Both the position numbers and the translations under genes were made by a program. Below are positions 1 to 7,671 of a DNA stretch of 9,732 nucleotides, piece after piece. The notes beneath the pieces were generated by a model. The model worked only from the letters and a program-made list of their open reading frames with translations, ran no database searches and was not told the origin of the DNA. Position 1 is the first letter of the stretch; every line of letters begins with the position of its first letter. Source of the stretch: Flammeovirgaceae bacterium UBA976. GTDB lineage: Bacteria; Bacteroidota; Bacteroidia; Cytophagales; Cyclobacteriaceae. The stretch spans positions 1 through 9,732 of the forward strand of contig DBBU01000002.1 in NCBI GenBank assembly GCA_002292365.1. Direction: 5' to 3'.

Positions 1-318
1 ATTTAAACTTTACCTTCCTTTTCTCGTAGTTAATTATCCCTTCCAACTTAACACTTTTCCCTTTATGAACCTTCCGTCTTTTACGATAAAGCGTTCAAAG
101 ACAATCCTCTAAGTCTAGGACAATCTCTTTCTAGAAGCGTCTCTAGCCAAAAATTCTTTTTTCCTTCCATTAATCCCTCAATCCTTTTACCTGTCATAAT
201 GTCTCTATTTGTTTCTTAAAGGACTGACAGGAAGCCGGTTATACCCTCTTAAATTTCCCATATCACCCATAGCTTCAATAGTAAACACTAAAAGTGTATC
301 GTGATTGTTAGTATTCAT
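1..318 (-). other. possible decayed minus-strand coding remnant (unrecognised)
   Basis: Reading the minus strand, an ATG frame at 318-205 encodes 37 residues. It is followed after 7 bases by a second ATG frame in another phase, 197-81 (38 residues, beginning MTGKRIEGLMEG). A third phase is open from 94 to the window edge and is very Lys/Arg-rich (it includes RKRRKVHKGKSVKLEG). The frames abut and the strand is purine-rich, which would fit a gene broken by frameshifts and running off the left edge. I do not recognise the residues, and short open frames are expected by chance in AT-rich DNA, so this is only a candidate. Confidence 0.15.
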
Positions 319-368
319 CTTTTATATAACCCCTATTAGCTCTTGTTGTAAACTGTATCAAAAAATCT

Positions 369-395
369 ATCAATTAATTCAAAATCTAAATTGAT
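369..395. repeat. perfect 7-base inverted repeat
   Basis: ATCAATT (369-375) is mirrored by AATTGAT (389-395) across a 13-base spacer. It lies about 200 bases upstream of the first gene. The arms are AT-rich and there is no run of T after the 3' arm, so it is not a terminator for rightward transcription. It could be a binding site or chance; the symmetry is all that is directly seen. Confidence 0.25.
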
Positions 396-595
396 GCTTT
401 AATGTTTTCTGTCTCTTCGCTGATCAATTCTCTTTGAGCGAAATCCAATACTACTATGTATTCTTCGCATAATAGGTAAATACCGCATACTTCCATAAGC
501 TATGAAATAAATAGTTTAATAAAATGAAATTTTTTACTTATTTTAGTTAACACTTGACAAAGCGTCGGCTTCACCGCTTGTTAATGTAATCGCTT

Positions 596-1621
596 ATGAA
601 AAGAAGATCCTTCGTAAAAAAATCCGTTCTTGGGAGTACTGCTTTTTTCGCTGTGCGCGATTTATATGGTGAAACAAAGGGACCCATGTATGGTCACAAC
701 GAAATGAAATTCAGGTTAAATACAAAATGGGGAGCCCTCGACCCCGCAAAAACCCCGGTCAATGATTGTCATGAAATGATAGAGGACTCAAGAGGACGCA
801 TCATACTACTGACCAATGAAACCAAAAACAACGTAATTATTTATAATAAAAGTGGTCGATTGTCAACTACTTGGGGGACCGAATTTCCTGGCGCGCATGG
901 ATTAACCTTACAGGCCAATGGCAACGAAGATTTTTTATTTATTACGGATACCAACCGACATCAGGTTTACAAAACCACACTCGATGGGAAAATAGTATTG
1001 ACCATTAATCCCCCTGCCGATATACCTGATTATCAAAATAAAGATGCTTTTGTTCCCACAGAAACAACCGTACTACCCAATGGAGATTTTTACATTGCAG
1101 ATGGTTATGGTGCGCAACACATCTTACATTATGATGAATATGGCAACCTAAAAAATAGTTTTGGTGGACGAGGTATAGGAGATGAATATTTGGATAATGC
1201 ACATGGGATCTGTATAGACTCACGTCAAGGCACTCCTACACTGCTCATTACTGATCGTACCCGTACCGCATTCAAGCGTTTTAGTCTTGAGGGAAAGCTT
1301 CTTGAGATAATTCACTTGCCAGGTGCATGCGTCTGTAGACCTGTAATTAAAGGTGATTATCTCTATGCAGCTGTGCTGCGATCACCAAACTTAGATAGTA
1401 TTAATTCAGGATTCATCACCATACTAAGCAAGGACAATCAAGTGGTCTCAAATTTAGGGGGTACGGCACCCAAATATGTTAATGGTCAATTGCAACCCAT
1501 GGCGCAATTCGAAAAAATACTGATGCATCCCCATGACGTATGTATAGATGATGAGGGCAGCATCTATGTGTCACAATGGGCATCTGGTAAATCCTATCCC
1601 TATAAATTTTCTCGTGTTTAA
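596..1621 (+). CDS. Tat-exported six-bladed beta-propeller, PAL-like (NHL repeat) protein
   Basis: The 341-residue protein opens with a twin-arginine-like signal (KRRSFVKKS, R3-R4, then a hydrophobic stretch to about residue 20), so it probably acts in the periplasm or outside the cell. The rest is NHL-type propeller blades. Aligned from memory with the lyase half of animal peptidylglycine amidating enzyme (PAL), it keeps the blade motifs HGL (H101), DGY (Y171), AHG (H203), TDR (R221) and PHD (H313). These match the three zinc-binding histidines, the catalytic tyrosine and one active-site arginine of PAL, with near-identical H101-Y171 spacing. The first-blade arginine of PAL (HRGDHVW motif) is not evident here; the matching stretch reads TNETKNNV. 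It is therefore a PAL-family homologue, but amidating activity is unproven and it may be a different lyase or a binding propeller. The ATG at 596 is chosen because it begins the signal peptide; an ATG at 584 is followed directly by a stop. First gene of a four-gene unit, with 12 bases to the next. Confidence 0.85.
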   Translation: MKRRSFVKKSVLGSTAFFAVRDLYGETKGPMYGHNEMKFRLNTKWGALDPAKTPVNDCHEMIEDSRGRIILLTNETKNNVIIYNKSGRLSTTWGTEFPGAHGLTLQANGNEDFLFITDTNRHQVYKTTLDGKIVLTINPPADIPDYQNKDAFVPTETTVLPNGDFYIADGYGAQHILHYDEYGNLKNSFGGRGIGDEYLDNAHGICIDSRQGTPTLLITDRTRTAFKRFSLEGKLLEIIHLPGACVCRPVIKGDYLYAAVLRSPNLDSINSGFITILSKDNQVVSNLGGTAPKYVNGQLQPMAQFEKILMHPHDVCIDDEGSIYVSQWASGKSYPYKFSRV

Positions 1622-1633
1622 TCTTCTTGTTTT

Positions 1634-3970
1634 ATGAAAAAAGAAAGGCTGCTGGCCCTAGTTATTTTACTCTTCATAGGTTGCTTAAGTGGGATGATCT
1701 TTTTTGCCCCTGAAAAAAAAGAAGGTGTCAAAATGGTATCCTATAATCGAGAAATCAGGCCACTCATGTCCGACAAATGTTTTGCTTGTCATGGTCCAGA
1801 TATAACCAAAGTAAAAGCAGGACTTAGATTGGATGTCCCTTCTATCGCCTTTGCTGAATTAGAAAAATCCAAAGGGAAATATGCCATCGTACCAGGCTTC
1901 CCTGAACAAAGTGAATTGATTCATCGCATCGAATCATCAGATTCTCAAATCATGATGCCCTTACCGGAAAGTCATTTGGGGCGTTTAAGTCCCGATGAAA
2001 TCAATTTATTTAAGCAGTGGATCAAAGAAGGTGCACAATATGAAAAACATTGGGCCTTTGAAGCCCCAAAAAAAGCGGACCTACCTAATGTAAACCATCC
2101 GAATTGGATGACCAATGAAGTGGATTATTTCATTTTAAAAAAAATGGAAGCCTTAGGATTTAGCCCCAATGATGCGGCAAGCAAAGACGCTTTGATAAAA
2201 AGAGCTTTTGCCGACTTAATAGGACTACCTCCTTCCTATAATGAATTAAATTATTGGCGATCTATATCTAATGAAAATTGGTATGAACAATTGATCGATG
2301 ACTTGTTGCAAAAGCCTGCCTACGGAGAAAAATTGGCATTATTGTGGATGGATTTAGCCCGATATGCAGATTCTTATGGATTTCAAGACGATAATATTAG
2401 ATCCCAATGGCCCTGGCGAGATTGGGTCATCCATGCCTTCAATGATAACCTTCCCTATGATCAATTTTTAATAAATCAGATTGCAGGTGATTTATTGCCC
2501 AACGCCACAAAAAAAAGTATTTTGGCGACAGCCTTTTTTAGAAATCATAAGTTTACAGAAGAAGGCGGTGTGATCGATGAAGAATACCGAGTGTCCTACA
2601 ACATTGATAAAACAAGGACTTATGGCAAGGCTTTTTTGGGAGTTACCATCGAATGTGCCCAATGTCACGACCATAAGTATGATCCCTTTTCTAATCGTGA
2701 TTATTATCAATTGTATGCTTTTTTCAATGAAAGTAAAGAAAAAGGCTATGAGGGAGATGTCAGCGTTTCTACGCCTGCCAAAAATCCAAAACTTCTCATC
2801 TCCGCCCAAGAGAGAAACAAATTATTGTCTTTTCTCAATACTTCGGATACCAGTCAACTAGAAGTGTCCGTCATGGGTGATTGGAGTCCAAAAGATAGTA
2901 TCAAACCAAGGGCTACCTATATTTTGGCGAGGGGAAGCTATGATGCCCCAACTGATCAGCTGGTCAAGCCCACCGCCTTGGAATCCATCATGCCTTTTGA
3001 TACCACAAAATATCAGCGTAACCGATTGGGACTTGCTCAATGGACCACGAATGCTCAAAATCCACTTACTTCACGGGTCTTTGTCAATTTTATTTGGCAG
3101 GAACTCTTTGGGAAAGGCATTGTCAACACTTCAGCAGATTATGGCCTCCAAGGAGAATTACCCACCCATCCTGAATTATTGGATTGGTTAGCTGTCGATT
3201 TTATGGATCATGAATGGGATATAAAGTACCTGGTTAAAAAAATTGTCATGAGCAGTACCTTTAAGCAATCTACCGAAATGAGCTCAGAACAATTGACTCT
3301 TGATCCTGATAATATTTACTACAGCAGATCCCCCCGTCTACGATTCAAAGCGGAGATCATTCGAGACTTTGTCTTGGGCTCTAGTGGCTTACTCAATCCT
3401 GAAGTTGGTGGCCCCAGTGTCAAACCCTATCAACCCGAAGGGGTCTGGGAAAGTACTACATCCGGACGAGGAATATTGGCTTCTTATACGCAGGATCATG
3501 GTACCGATATTTATAGAAGAGGTTTATATACATTTATTAAATTAACGGCTCCTCCACCTAGCATGATGATCTTCGATGCCAGCAATAGGGATCAATGCGA
3601 AGCCAAAAGATCAAGTACTAATACGCCCTTGCAAGCCTTAACCATGCTTAATGACCCCACAGTACTTGAAGCGTCGAGGGTATTGGCAGAAAGAATGTCA
3701 CTGAATCCACAGAAATTATCGGATAAAATTGAACAAGCTTTTGAAAGGATTGTGATTCGCAAACCCACTAGGATAGAAAAAAATAGATTGGTCGACTATT
3801 GTACCCAGCAAATGGTACTGCTTAAACAAAAGCCTTCCGTGGTCAGCGAGGCCTTGGCGATTGGTGAATATCGTCACCCTGCTGAAAAATATGATGCCAT
3901 CGAAGCCGCTGCTTTGATGAATACGATATTAATTATTTTTAACCTTGAAGAAACCATTACCAAGTCTTAG
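1634..3970 (+). CDS. PSCyt1-DUF1549-DUF1553 cytochrome-domain protein
   Basis: The 778-residue protein begins with a short basic segment and a hydrophobic stretch (about residues 5-25), a Sec signal or membrane anchor. C17 sits in a poor lipobox (FIGC), so lipoprotein status is uncertain. A planctomycete-type cytochrome c domain (PSCyt1) follows, with CFACH at 49-53, the KAGLRLD element near 61-67 and a candidate distal methionine at MMP (107-109). DUF1549 spans about 162-365 and contains the family's second CxxCH, CAQCHDHKYDP (341-351). DUF1553 spans about 460-778, with NPLTSRVFVNFIWQELFG (476-493), THPELLDWLA (511-520), and the FDASNRDQCEAKR and NTPLQALTMLND blocks (647-674). The linker between the two DUFs is short, so this is a compact family member, and the C-terminus is complete. 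The family almost always sits beside a DUF1501 gene, as here. Its biochemical role is not established; periplasmic electron transfer or oxidation is inferred from the haem motif. Confidence 0.93.
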   Translation: MKKERLLALVILLFIGCLSGMIFFAPEKKEGVKMVSYNREIRPLMSDKCFACHGPDITKVKAGLRLDVPSIAFAELEKSKGKYAIVPGFPEQSELIHRIESSDSQIMMPLPESHLGRLSPDEINLFKQWIKEGAQYEKHWAFEAPKKADLPNVNHPNWMTNEVDYFILKKMEALGFSPNDAASKDALIKRAFADLIGLPPSYNELNYWRSISNENWYEQLIDDLLQKPAYGEKLALLWMDLARYADSYGFQDDNIRSQWPWRDWVIHAFNDNLPYDQFLINQIAGDLLPNATKKSILATAFFRNHKFTEEGGVIDEEYRVSYNIDKTRTYGKAFLGVTIECAQCHDHKYDPFSNRDYYQLYAFFNESKEKGYEGDVSVSTPAKNPKLLISAQERNKLLSFLNTSDTSQLEVSVMGDWSPKDSIKPRATYILARGSYDAPTDQLVKPTALESIMPFDTTKYQRNRLGLAQWTTNAQNPLTSRVFVNFIWQELFGKGIVNTSADYGLQGELPTHPELLDWLAVDFMDHEWDIKYLVKKIVMSSTFKQSTEMSSEQLTLDPDNIYYSRSPRLRFKAEIIRDFVLGSSGLLNPEVGGPSVKPYQPEGVWESTTSGRGILASYTQDHGTDIYRRGLYTFIKLTAPPPSMMIFDASNRDQCEAKRSSTNTPLQALTMLNDPTVLEASRVLAERMSLNPQKLSDKIEQAFERIVIRKPTRIEKNRLVDYCTQQMVLLKQKPSVVSEALAIGEYRHPAEKYDAIEAAALMNTILIIFNLEETITKS

Positions 3971-3974
3971 AGCT

Positions 3975-5420
3975 ATGAATGAATTGTTAGAGCATGGATT
4001 AAATCAAAATAGAAGGAAATTCTTGTCCAAAATGAGTCTCGGATTAGGTGGACTAGGTCTCGGATCTTTAATGGTTCCTGATATGTTTGACGGCCCCAAT
4101 GAAGCTGAGATTTTCTCTAAAATATTGCCTCAATTTTCCCCAAGAGCCAAAAGAGTGATTTATTTGTTTCAAAATGGTGCCCCCTCACAATTGGACTTAT
4201 TTGATTACAAGCCTATGCTACAAAAAATGCATGGTGAAGACTTACCTGCCAGCATTCGAAACGGACAAAGACTCACAGGTATGACCTCCAATCAAACTAC
4301 TTTCCCTTTGGCAGGGAGCCGATTTAATTTTTCCCAACATGGCAGTCATGGAGGCTGGTTCAGTGAGACCATTCCCCATATTGCAGGTATTGCTGATGAT
4401 TTGTGTATTGTGAAGTCCATGTATACCGAAGCCATCAATCATGATCCTGCCCTTACCTTTTTTCAAACTGGTGCCCAGGTAGGAAACCGACCGAGTTTGG
4501 GCTCCTGGGTCAGTTATGGTTTGGGGAGCGATAATAAAAATCTTCCTGCTTTTTGCGTGCTATTGAGTAAAGGAAAAGGGAATGGACAAGGTGTTTATTC
4601 TAAATTATGGAATAATGGCTTTTTGGATTCCATCCATCAGGGGGTACAATTTAGTAGTGGCGAAGAACCGATAAAATACTTGTCAGATCCCCCATTTATA
4701 GCCCGAAGTGACAAGCGTGCGATGCTAGATGAAATTGCCGCCCTGAATCAACAATCCTATGAGAAAATTGGGGATCCAGAAATTGTGGCAAAAATTCAAC
4801 AATACGAATTGTCCTATCGCATGCAAATGGCCGTACCCGAAATCACTTCCTTAAAAAATGAACCTGAAAGTGTTGTAAAAATGTATGGCCCTGAATGTCT
4901 AGTGCCAGGTACGTATGCAGCCAACTGTTTGTTGGCGCGTAAGCTTTCTGAAAATGGAGTCAGATTTGTACAGTTGTATCATCAAGGATGGGATGGTCAC
5001 GGTAATTTACCCAATGAGCTCATCGGACAATGTAAGGATGTGGATCAGCCCTCTGCCGCATTAATAAAAGATTTAAAACAACGAGGTTTATTGGATGAGA
5101 CCTTGGTAATATGGGGTGGTGAATTTGGAAGAACCAATTATTGTCAAGGCCCCCTTACCAAGGATAATTATGGTAGAGACCATCATCCCAGATGCTTTAC
5201 TATCTGGATGGCAGGCGGAGGAGTAAAACCAGGTGTGCATGGTGAAACCGATGAATTTGGATACAATATCAATTCACTTCCGGTACATGTGCATGACTTT
5301 CATGCTACCATCATGCATCTGATGGGAATCGATCATGAAACATTTACCTACAAGCATCTAGGGCGTCGATACCGATTGACCGACGTATCAGGCAATATCA
5401 TCAATAACTTAATTGCTTAA
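3975..5420 (+). CDS. Tat-exported DUF1501 protein (alkaline phosphatase/sulfatase superfamily)
   Basis: The ATG at 3975 gives 481 residues and a twin-arginine signal (NRRKFLSKMS, R13-R14, followed by a Gly/Leu-rich core). This start lies 4 bases after the upstream stop. A TTG at 3945 in the same frame would overlap the upstream gene and adds nothing conserved. DUF1501 proteins belong to the alkaline phosphatase/sulfatase superfamily. Visible family motifs are QNGAPSQLDLFD (66-77), WDGH (339-342), GGEFGRT (381-387), GRDHHP (400-405), AGGGVKPG and HDFHAT (440-445). Asp and His residues in these motifs (D74, D340, H342, D402, H403, H404, H440, D441, H443) are candidates for a metal site. Substrate and reaction are unknown for the family. 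Folded export by Tat fits a cofactor- or metal-containing protein. It lies between two cytochrome-domain genes and ends 2 bases before the next start, implying co-expression. Confidence 0.93.
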   Translation: MNELLEHGLNQNRRKFLSKMSLGLGGLGLGSLMVPDMFDGPNEAEIFSKILPQFSPRAKRVIYLFQNGAPSQLDLFDYKPMLQKMHGEDLPASIRNGQRLTGMTSNQTTFPLAGSRFNFSQHGSHGGWFSETIPHIAGIADDLCIVKSMYTEAINHDPALTFFQTGAQVGNRPSLGSWVSYGLGSDNKNLPAFCVLLSKGKGNGQGVYSKLWNNGFLDSIHQGVQFSSGEEPIKYLSDPPFIARSDKRAMLDEIAALNQQSYEKIGDPEIVAKIQQYELSYRMQMAVPEITSLKNEPESVVKMYGPECLVPGTYAANCLLARKLSENGVRFVQLYHQGWDGHGNLPNELIGQCKDVDQPSAALIKDLKQRGLLDETLVIWGGEFGRTNYCQGPLTKDNYGRDHHPRCFTIWMAGGGVKPGVHGETDEFGYNINSLPVHVHDFHATIMHLMGIDHETFTYKHLGRRYRLTDVSGNIINNLIA

Positions 5421-5422
5421 TA

Positions 5423-7576
5423 ATGTCGGCACCTAAATGGTTGGCACTTGGTAGAAACGCTCTGTGGATTTTAAATCCATTTCTGGGCATCATCGCTTAT
5501 TATCATCAAGAAATAAATTTTGGTATTTATTTTCAATGGCTGGGTAAAATGCATCCCATGCTTTTGCATTTTCCCATTGTCTTGGGCTTGGGGATCGCAG
5601 GTTATTATGTCTACACAAGAGATAACAATAAAATAAGTCCCTTCTTGTCTCCTCTTTTAACCATTCACTCCTTAATGGCCACCATTGTTGCTATTTTTGG
5701 CATCTTTTTGTCCAAACAGGGAATCTATAACCATGACTTAATTTTTTGGCATCAATGGGGTGGCATATCTATTGCCTGGATGAGTTGGGGATTGATGACA
5801 CTCCATGAATACAATAATTCTTTTAATACCAATTTCTTACTGCGGGCCCTCGTAGGCTTCGTCTTTGCAGGGATGCTCATTTTTTTTACGCACAAAGGTG
5901 CGCAGTTGACCCATGGCTCCCAGGTCCTCAGCTGGCCTGAAGAAGAAATTGCAAAGAAGATCACGGTAAATATGGACAGTACAGCCACCCTCTATGAAAG
6001 GGCCATAGGCCCCCTCTTACAACAAAAATGTCTGAGTTGTCACGGTCCAGAAAAAGAGAAGGGAAACTTATTACTTAATTCGCCAGATCATATCCAGAAA
6101 GGAGGAAAACATGGCTCTATTTTAATTGGTAATAATAATAAAAAAGCGCCTTTGTTGGAGCGGTTATTCTTACCCCTATCAGAAGAAAAGCATATGCCCC
6201 CCGAAGGTAAATTACAATTGACCAAAGAAGAACTGAGTCTATTGAGTTATTGGGTGCGCTCAGGGAGTCATTTAGAAGTTAAAATGAACGAACTGAACCA
6301 ATCCGATAGTCTATTTTTGTTAGCCCAACATTGGATGCCCAGTGTTCCATACTCGAACCGTCAAAAAAATATATTCCCGGACTTAAAAGCCTATAATTCA
6401 AATTATTGTACTGTAAGTTATATATTCACCGGTAGCAGCGACATTGAAGTAAGTTTTTATCAAAGAAATTTTTATGCCCATGAAAATTTAAAGCGTCTGT
6501 CTCCAATCCAGTCTCAGATAGTTAACTTAAACATGCAAAATATGCCTTTGCAAGAAGAGGACATCGCTTTCATTGCTCGATGCAGTCAATTACAAAAGCT
6601 GAATTTAAACTTCACCCAACTGAGTGCTGATCAGTTAGTCCCACTCAAAAAATTAACTAAACTCAAGTCAATTTCGATCTGCGGTTTAGCGTACGACGAA
6701 AAAAATTGGCCAGCTTTTTTTGAAAATGCGCCTTTTGATGAGGTTCATTTATGGGCCTCAAGTCTCAATCCACCTCAGATCGATAAGATTCGCAGCGCCT
6801 ATCCTCGAATTAATTTTACCGTGGGAGATAATTTGAAAAATGACTTAATCAAAATCACAAGCCCGATCATTGATCAAGACTCATCCATTATCGCAAGTCA
6901 TCTAGATATCAATATTAAGCACTTTTTAGACGGCACAGACATCCGATATACCACTGACGGAACAGATCCTGATAGTTTGTCAAGTCCTGAGTTTAAACAG
7001 ACTTTAAGAATCACTGACCATACTACTCTAAAAACCAAAGCATTTAAATCCGGCTGGATCAGTAGTGATGTCGCGCAAAAAACTTTTTATCGATCTGAAA
7101 TACATCCTGATACCATTTATTTTATCACTCAACCTGATAAGCAATACCCAGGTCGTGGGACCCAAACTTTGATCGACTATCAATTGGGTGATCAAAACTT
7201 TTCAAATGGCAAATGGTTGGGCTATCTAGATGAAAATATGATATTGGTCATTGGATTCCATCAAAGCAAAAAACTCAAAGAAGCTCGATTTAACACCTTG
7301 ATAGACAATGCCTCTTATATCTTCCCACTCACAGCCATAAAAGTAGGAGGCAGTCTTGATGGTACCCAATTTAAAACCCTCAATGAGATTAAATTTCCCC
7401 CATTACAGAAAGATGATAAAAATATAGAAAACAAATCGTTTAACTGTCCGATTCCTGGCGAGGATTCTTATAAATTTTATAGGTTTACCCTGTCCAATTT
7501 AAAAAAATTGCCTGATTGGCATCCAGGTAAAAATACTCCCGCTTGGATGTTCATAGATGAACTTTTTCTCAATTAA
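5423..7576 (+). CDS. DUF2231-type membrane cytochrome c with LRR, hexosaminidase C-terminal-like and discoidin-like domains
   Basis: The 717-residue multidomain protein has five predicted membrane helices (about 11-28, 44-64, 76-97, 106-127, 138-156). The motif MHPMLLHFPIVLG (43-55) is typical of DUF2231. Positive residues at the N-terminus and in the loop 65-70 place the N-terminus inside, so everything after helix 5 is periplasmic. A PSCyt1 cytochrome domain follows, with CLSCH at 203-207, KGNLLL at 213-218 and a likely distal Met at HMPPEGKL (M258). Residues about 365-450 form irregular leucine-rich repeats (for example LQKLNLNFTQLSADQL). Residues about 475-557 resemble the chitobiase/beta-hexosaminidase C-terminal (FN3-associated) domain, with DIRYTTDGTDPD at 506-517. 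The C-terminal ~145 residues resemble the F5/8 (discoidin-like) tail of bacterial hexosaminidases (NGKWLGY, VGGSLDGTQF). No hydrolase catalytic domain is present. It probably anchors electron transfer at the inner membrane while a binding arm reaches into the periplasm (inference). Last gene of the operon. Confidence 0.88.
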   Translation: MSAPKWLALGRNALWILNPFLGIIAYYHQEINFGIYFQWLGKMHPMLLHFPIVLGLGIAGYYVYTRDNNKISPFLSPLLTIHSLMATIVAIFGIFLSKQGIYNHDLIFWHQWGGISIAWMSWGLMTLHEYNNSFNTNFLLRALVGFVFAGMLIFFTHKGAQLTHGSQVLSWPEEEIAKKITVNMDSTATLYERAIGPLLQQKCLSCHGPEKEKGNLLLNSPDHIQKGGKHGSILIGNNNKKAPLLERLFLPLSEEKHMPPEGKLQLTKEELSLLSYWVRSGSHLEVKMNELNQSDSLFLLAQHWMPSVPYSNRQKNIFPDLKAYNSNYCTVSYIFTGSSDIEVSFYQRNFYAHENLKRLSPIQSQIVNLNMQNMPLQEEDIAFIARCSQLQKLNLNFTQLSADQLVPLKKLTKLKSISICGLAYDEKNWPAFFENAPFDEVHLWASSLNPPQIDKIRSAYPRINFTVGDNLKNDLIKITSPIIDQDSSIIASHLDINIKHFLDGTDIRYTTDGTDPDSLSSPEFKQTLRITDHTTLKTKAFKSGWISSDVAQKTFYRSEIHPDTIYFITQPDKQYPGRGTQTLIDYQLGDQNFSNGKWLGYLDENMILVIGFHQSKKLKEARFNTLIDNASYIFPLTAIKVGGSLDGTQFKTLNEIKFPPLQKDDKNIENKSFNCPIPGEDSYKFYRFTLSNLKKLPDWHPGKNTPAWMFIDELFLN

Positions 7577-7671
7577 CTTTGGACTTAAAAATCAGAATAA
7601 ATAAGCCTTCATCTGCAACCCTTGACTGGGCTCCTTTACTTTACCCCTGATTATCCAACAATCCTCACCTT

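Larger units (their letters stand above)
1..595. other. gene-free upstream region, 595 bases
   Basis: No intact gene is seen on either strand. The region is AT-rich and stop-dense. Over roughly the first 190 bases the + strand is strongly pyrimidine-rich, so the minus strand is purine-rich, as a transcribed strand often is. On the minus strand there are three short frames (318-205, 197-81, and 94 to the edge) that resemble no family I know. The last ~100 bases should hold the promoter of the operon that starts at 596. The best match to the Bacteroidota -7 element there is TATTTTAG (539-546), one mismatch from TAnnTTTG and without a clear -33 TTG partner, so no promoter is called. A short imperfect hairpin (arms about 557-564 and 575-581) lies just before the first start codon. 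Confidence 0.6.

Noticed and set aside
554..590. TTGACA (554-559) as a sigma-70-type -35 box for the first gene
   Set aside because: No -10 hexamer at 16-18 bases; the nearest TAAT-like sequence is at least 20 bases away and almost at the start codon. Bacteroidota also use a different consensus.
1634..1700. lipoprotein signal at C17 of the PSCyt1-DUF1549 protein
   Set aside because: The preceding residues FIG make a poor lipobox and the hydrophobic stretch continues after the cysteine; a Sec signal or uncleaved anchor is equally likely.
2066..2145. A7-A8 runs as possible frameshift sites in the PSCyt1-DUF1549 gene
   Set aside because: The conserved reading frame continues unbroken through the runs, so neither an error nor programmed slippage is needed.
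2492..2809. 105-codon minus-strand frame inside the PSCyt1-DUF1549 gene
   Set aside because: Fully covered by a strongly conserved + strand gene and its translation resembles no family. The same applies to minus frames at 1005-1223, 2858-3058, 4242-4466, 5752-5988 and 9497-9718.
2577..3545. + strand frames at 2577-2861, 2877-3191 and 3300-3545
   Set aside because: They are out-of-phase readings of the DUF1549/DUF1553 coding sequence, whose own frame is intact and conserved throughout.
3945..3974. TTG start extending the DUF1501 protein by 10 residues
   Set aside because: It would overlap the upstream gene by 26 bases. The ATG at 3975 directly precedes the twin-arginine signal and fits the tight operon spacing.
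5423..7576. the last gene of the operon as a beta-hexosaminidase
   Set aside because: Only the accessory C-terminal-type domains resemble hexosaminidases; no catalytic glycosidase domain is present and the N-terminal half is membrane helices plus a cytochrome.
7577..7640. intrinsic terminator after the membrane cytochrome gene
   Set aside because: Only a 4-base AGCC/GGCT pairing (7604-7607 with 7629-7632) and no downstream T-run; not convincing.
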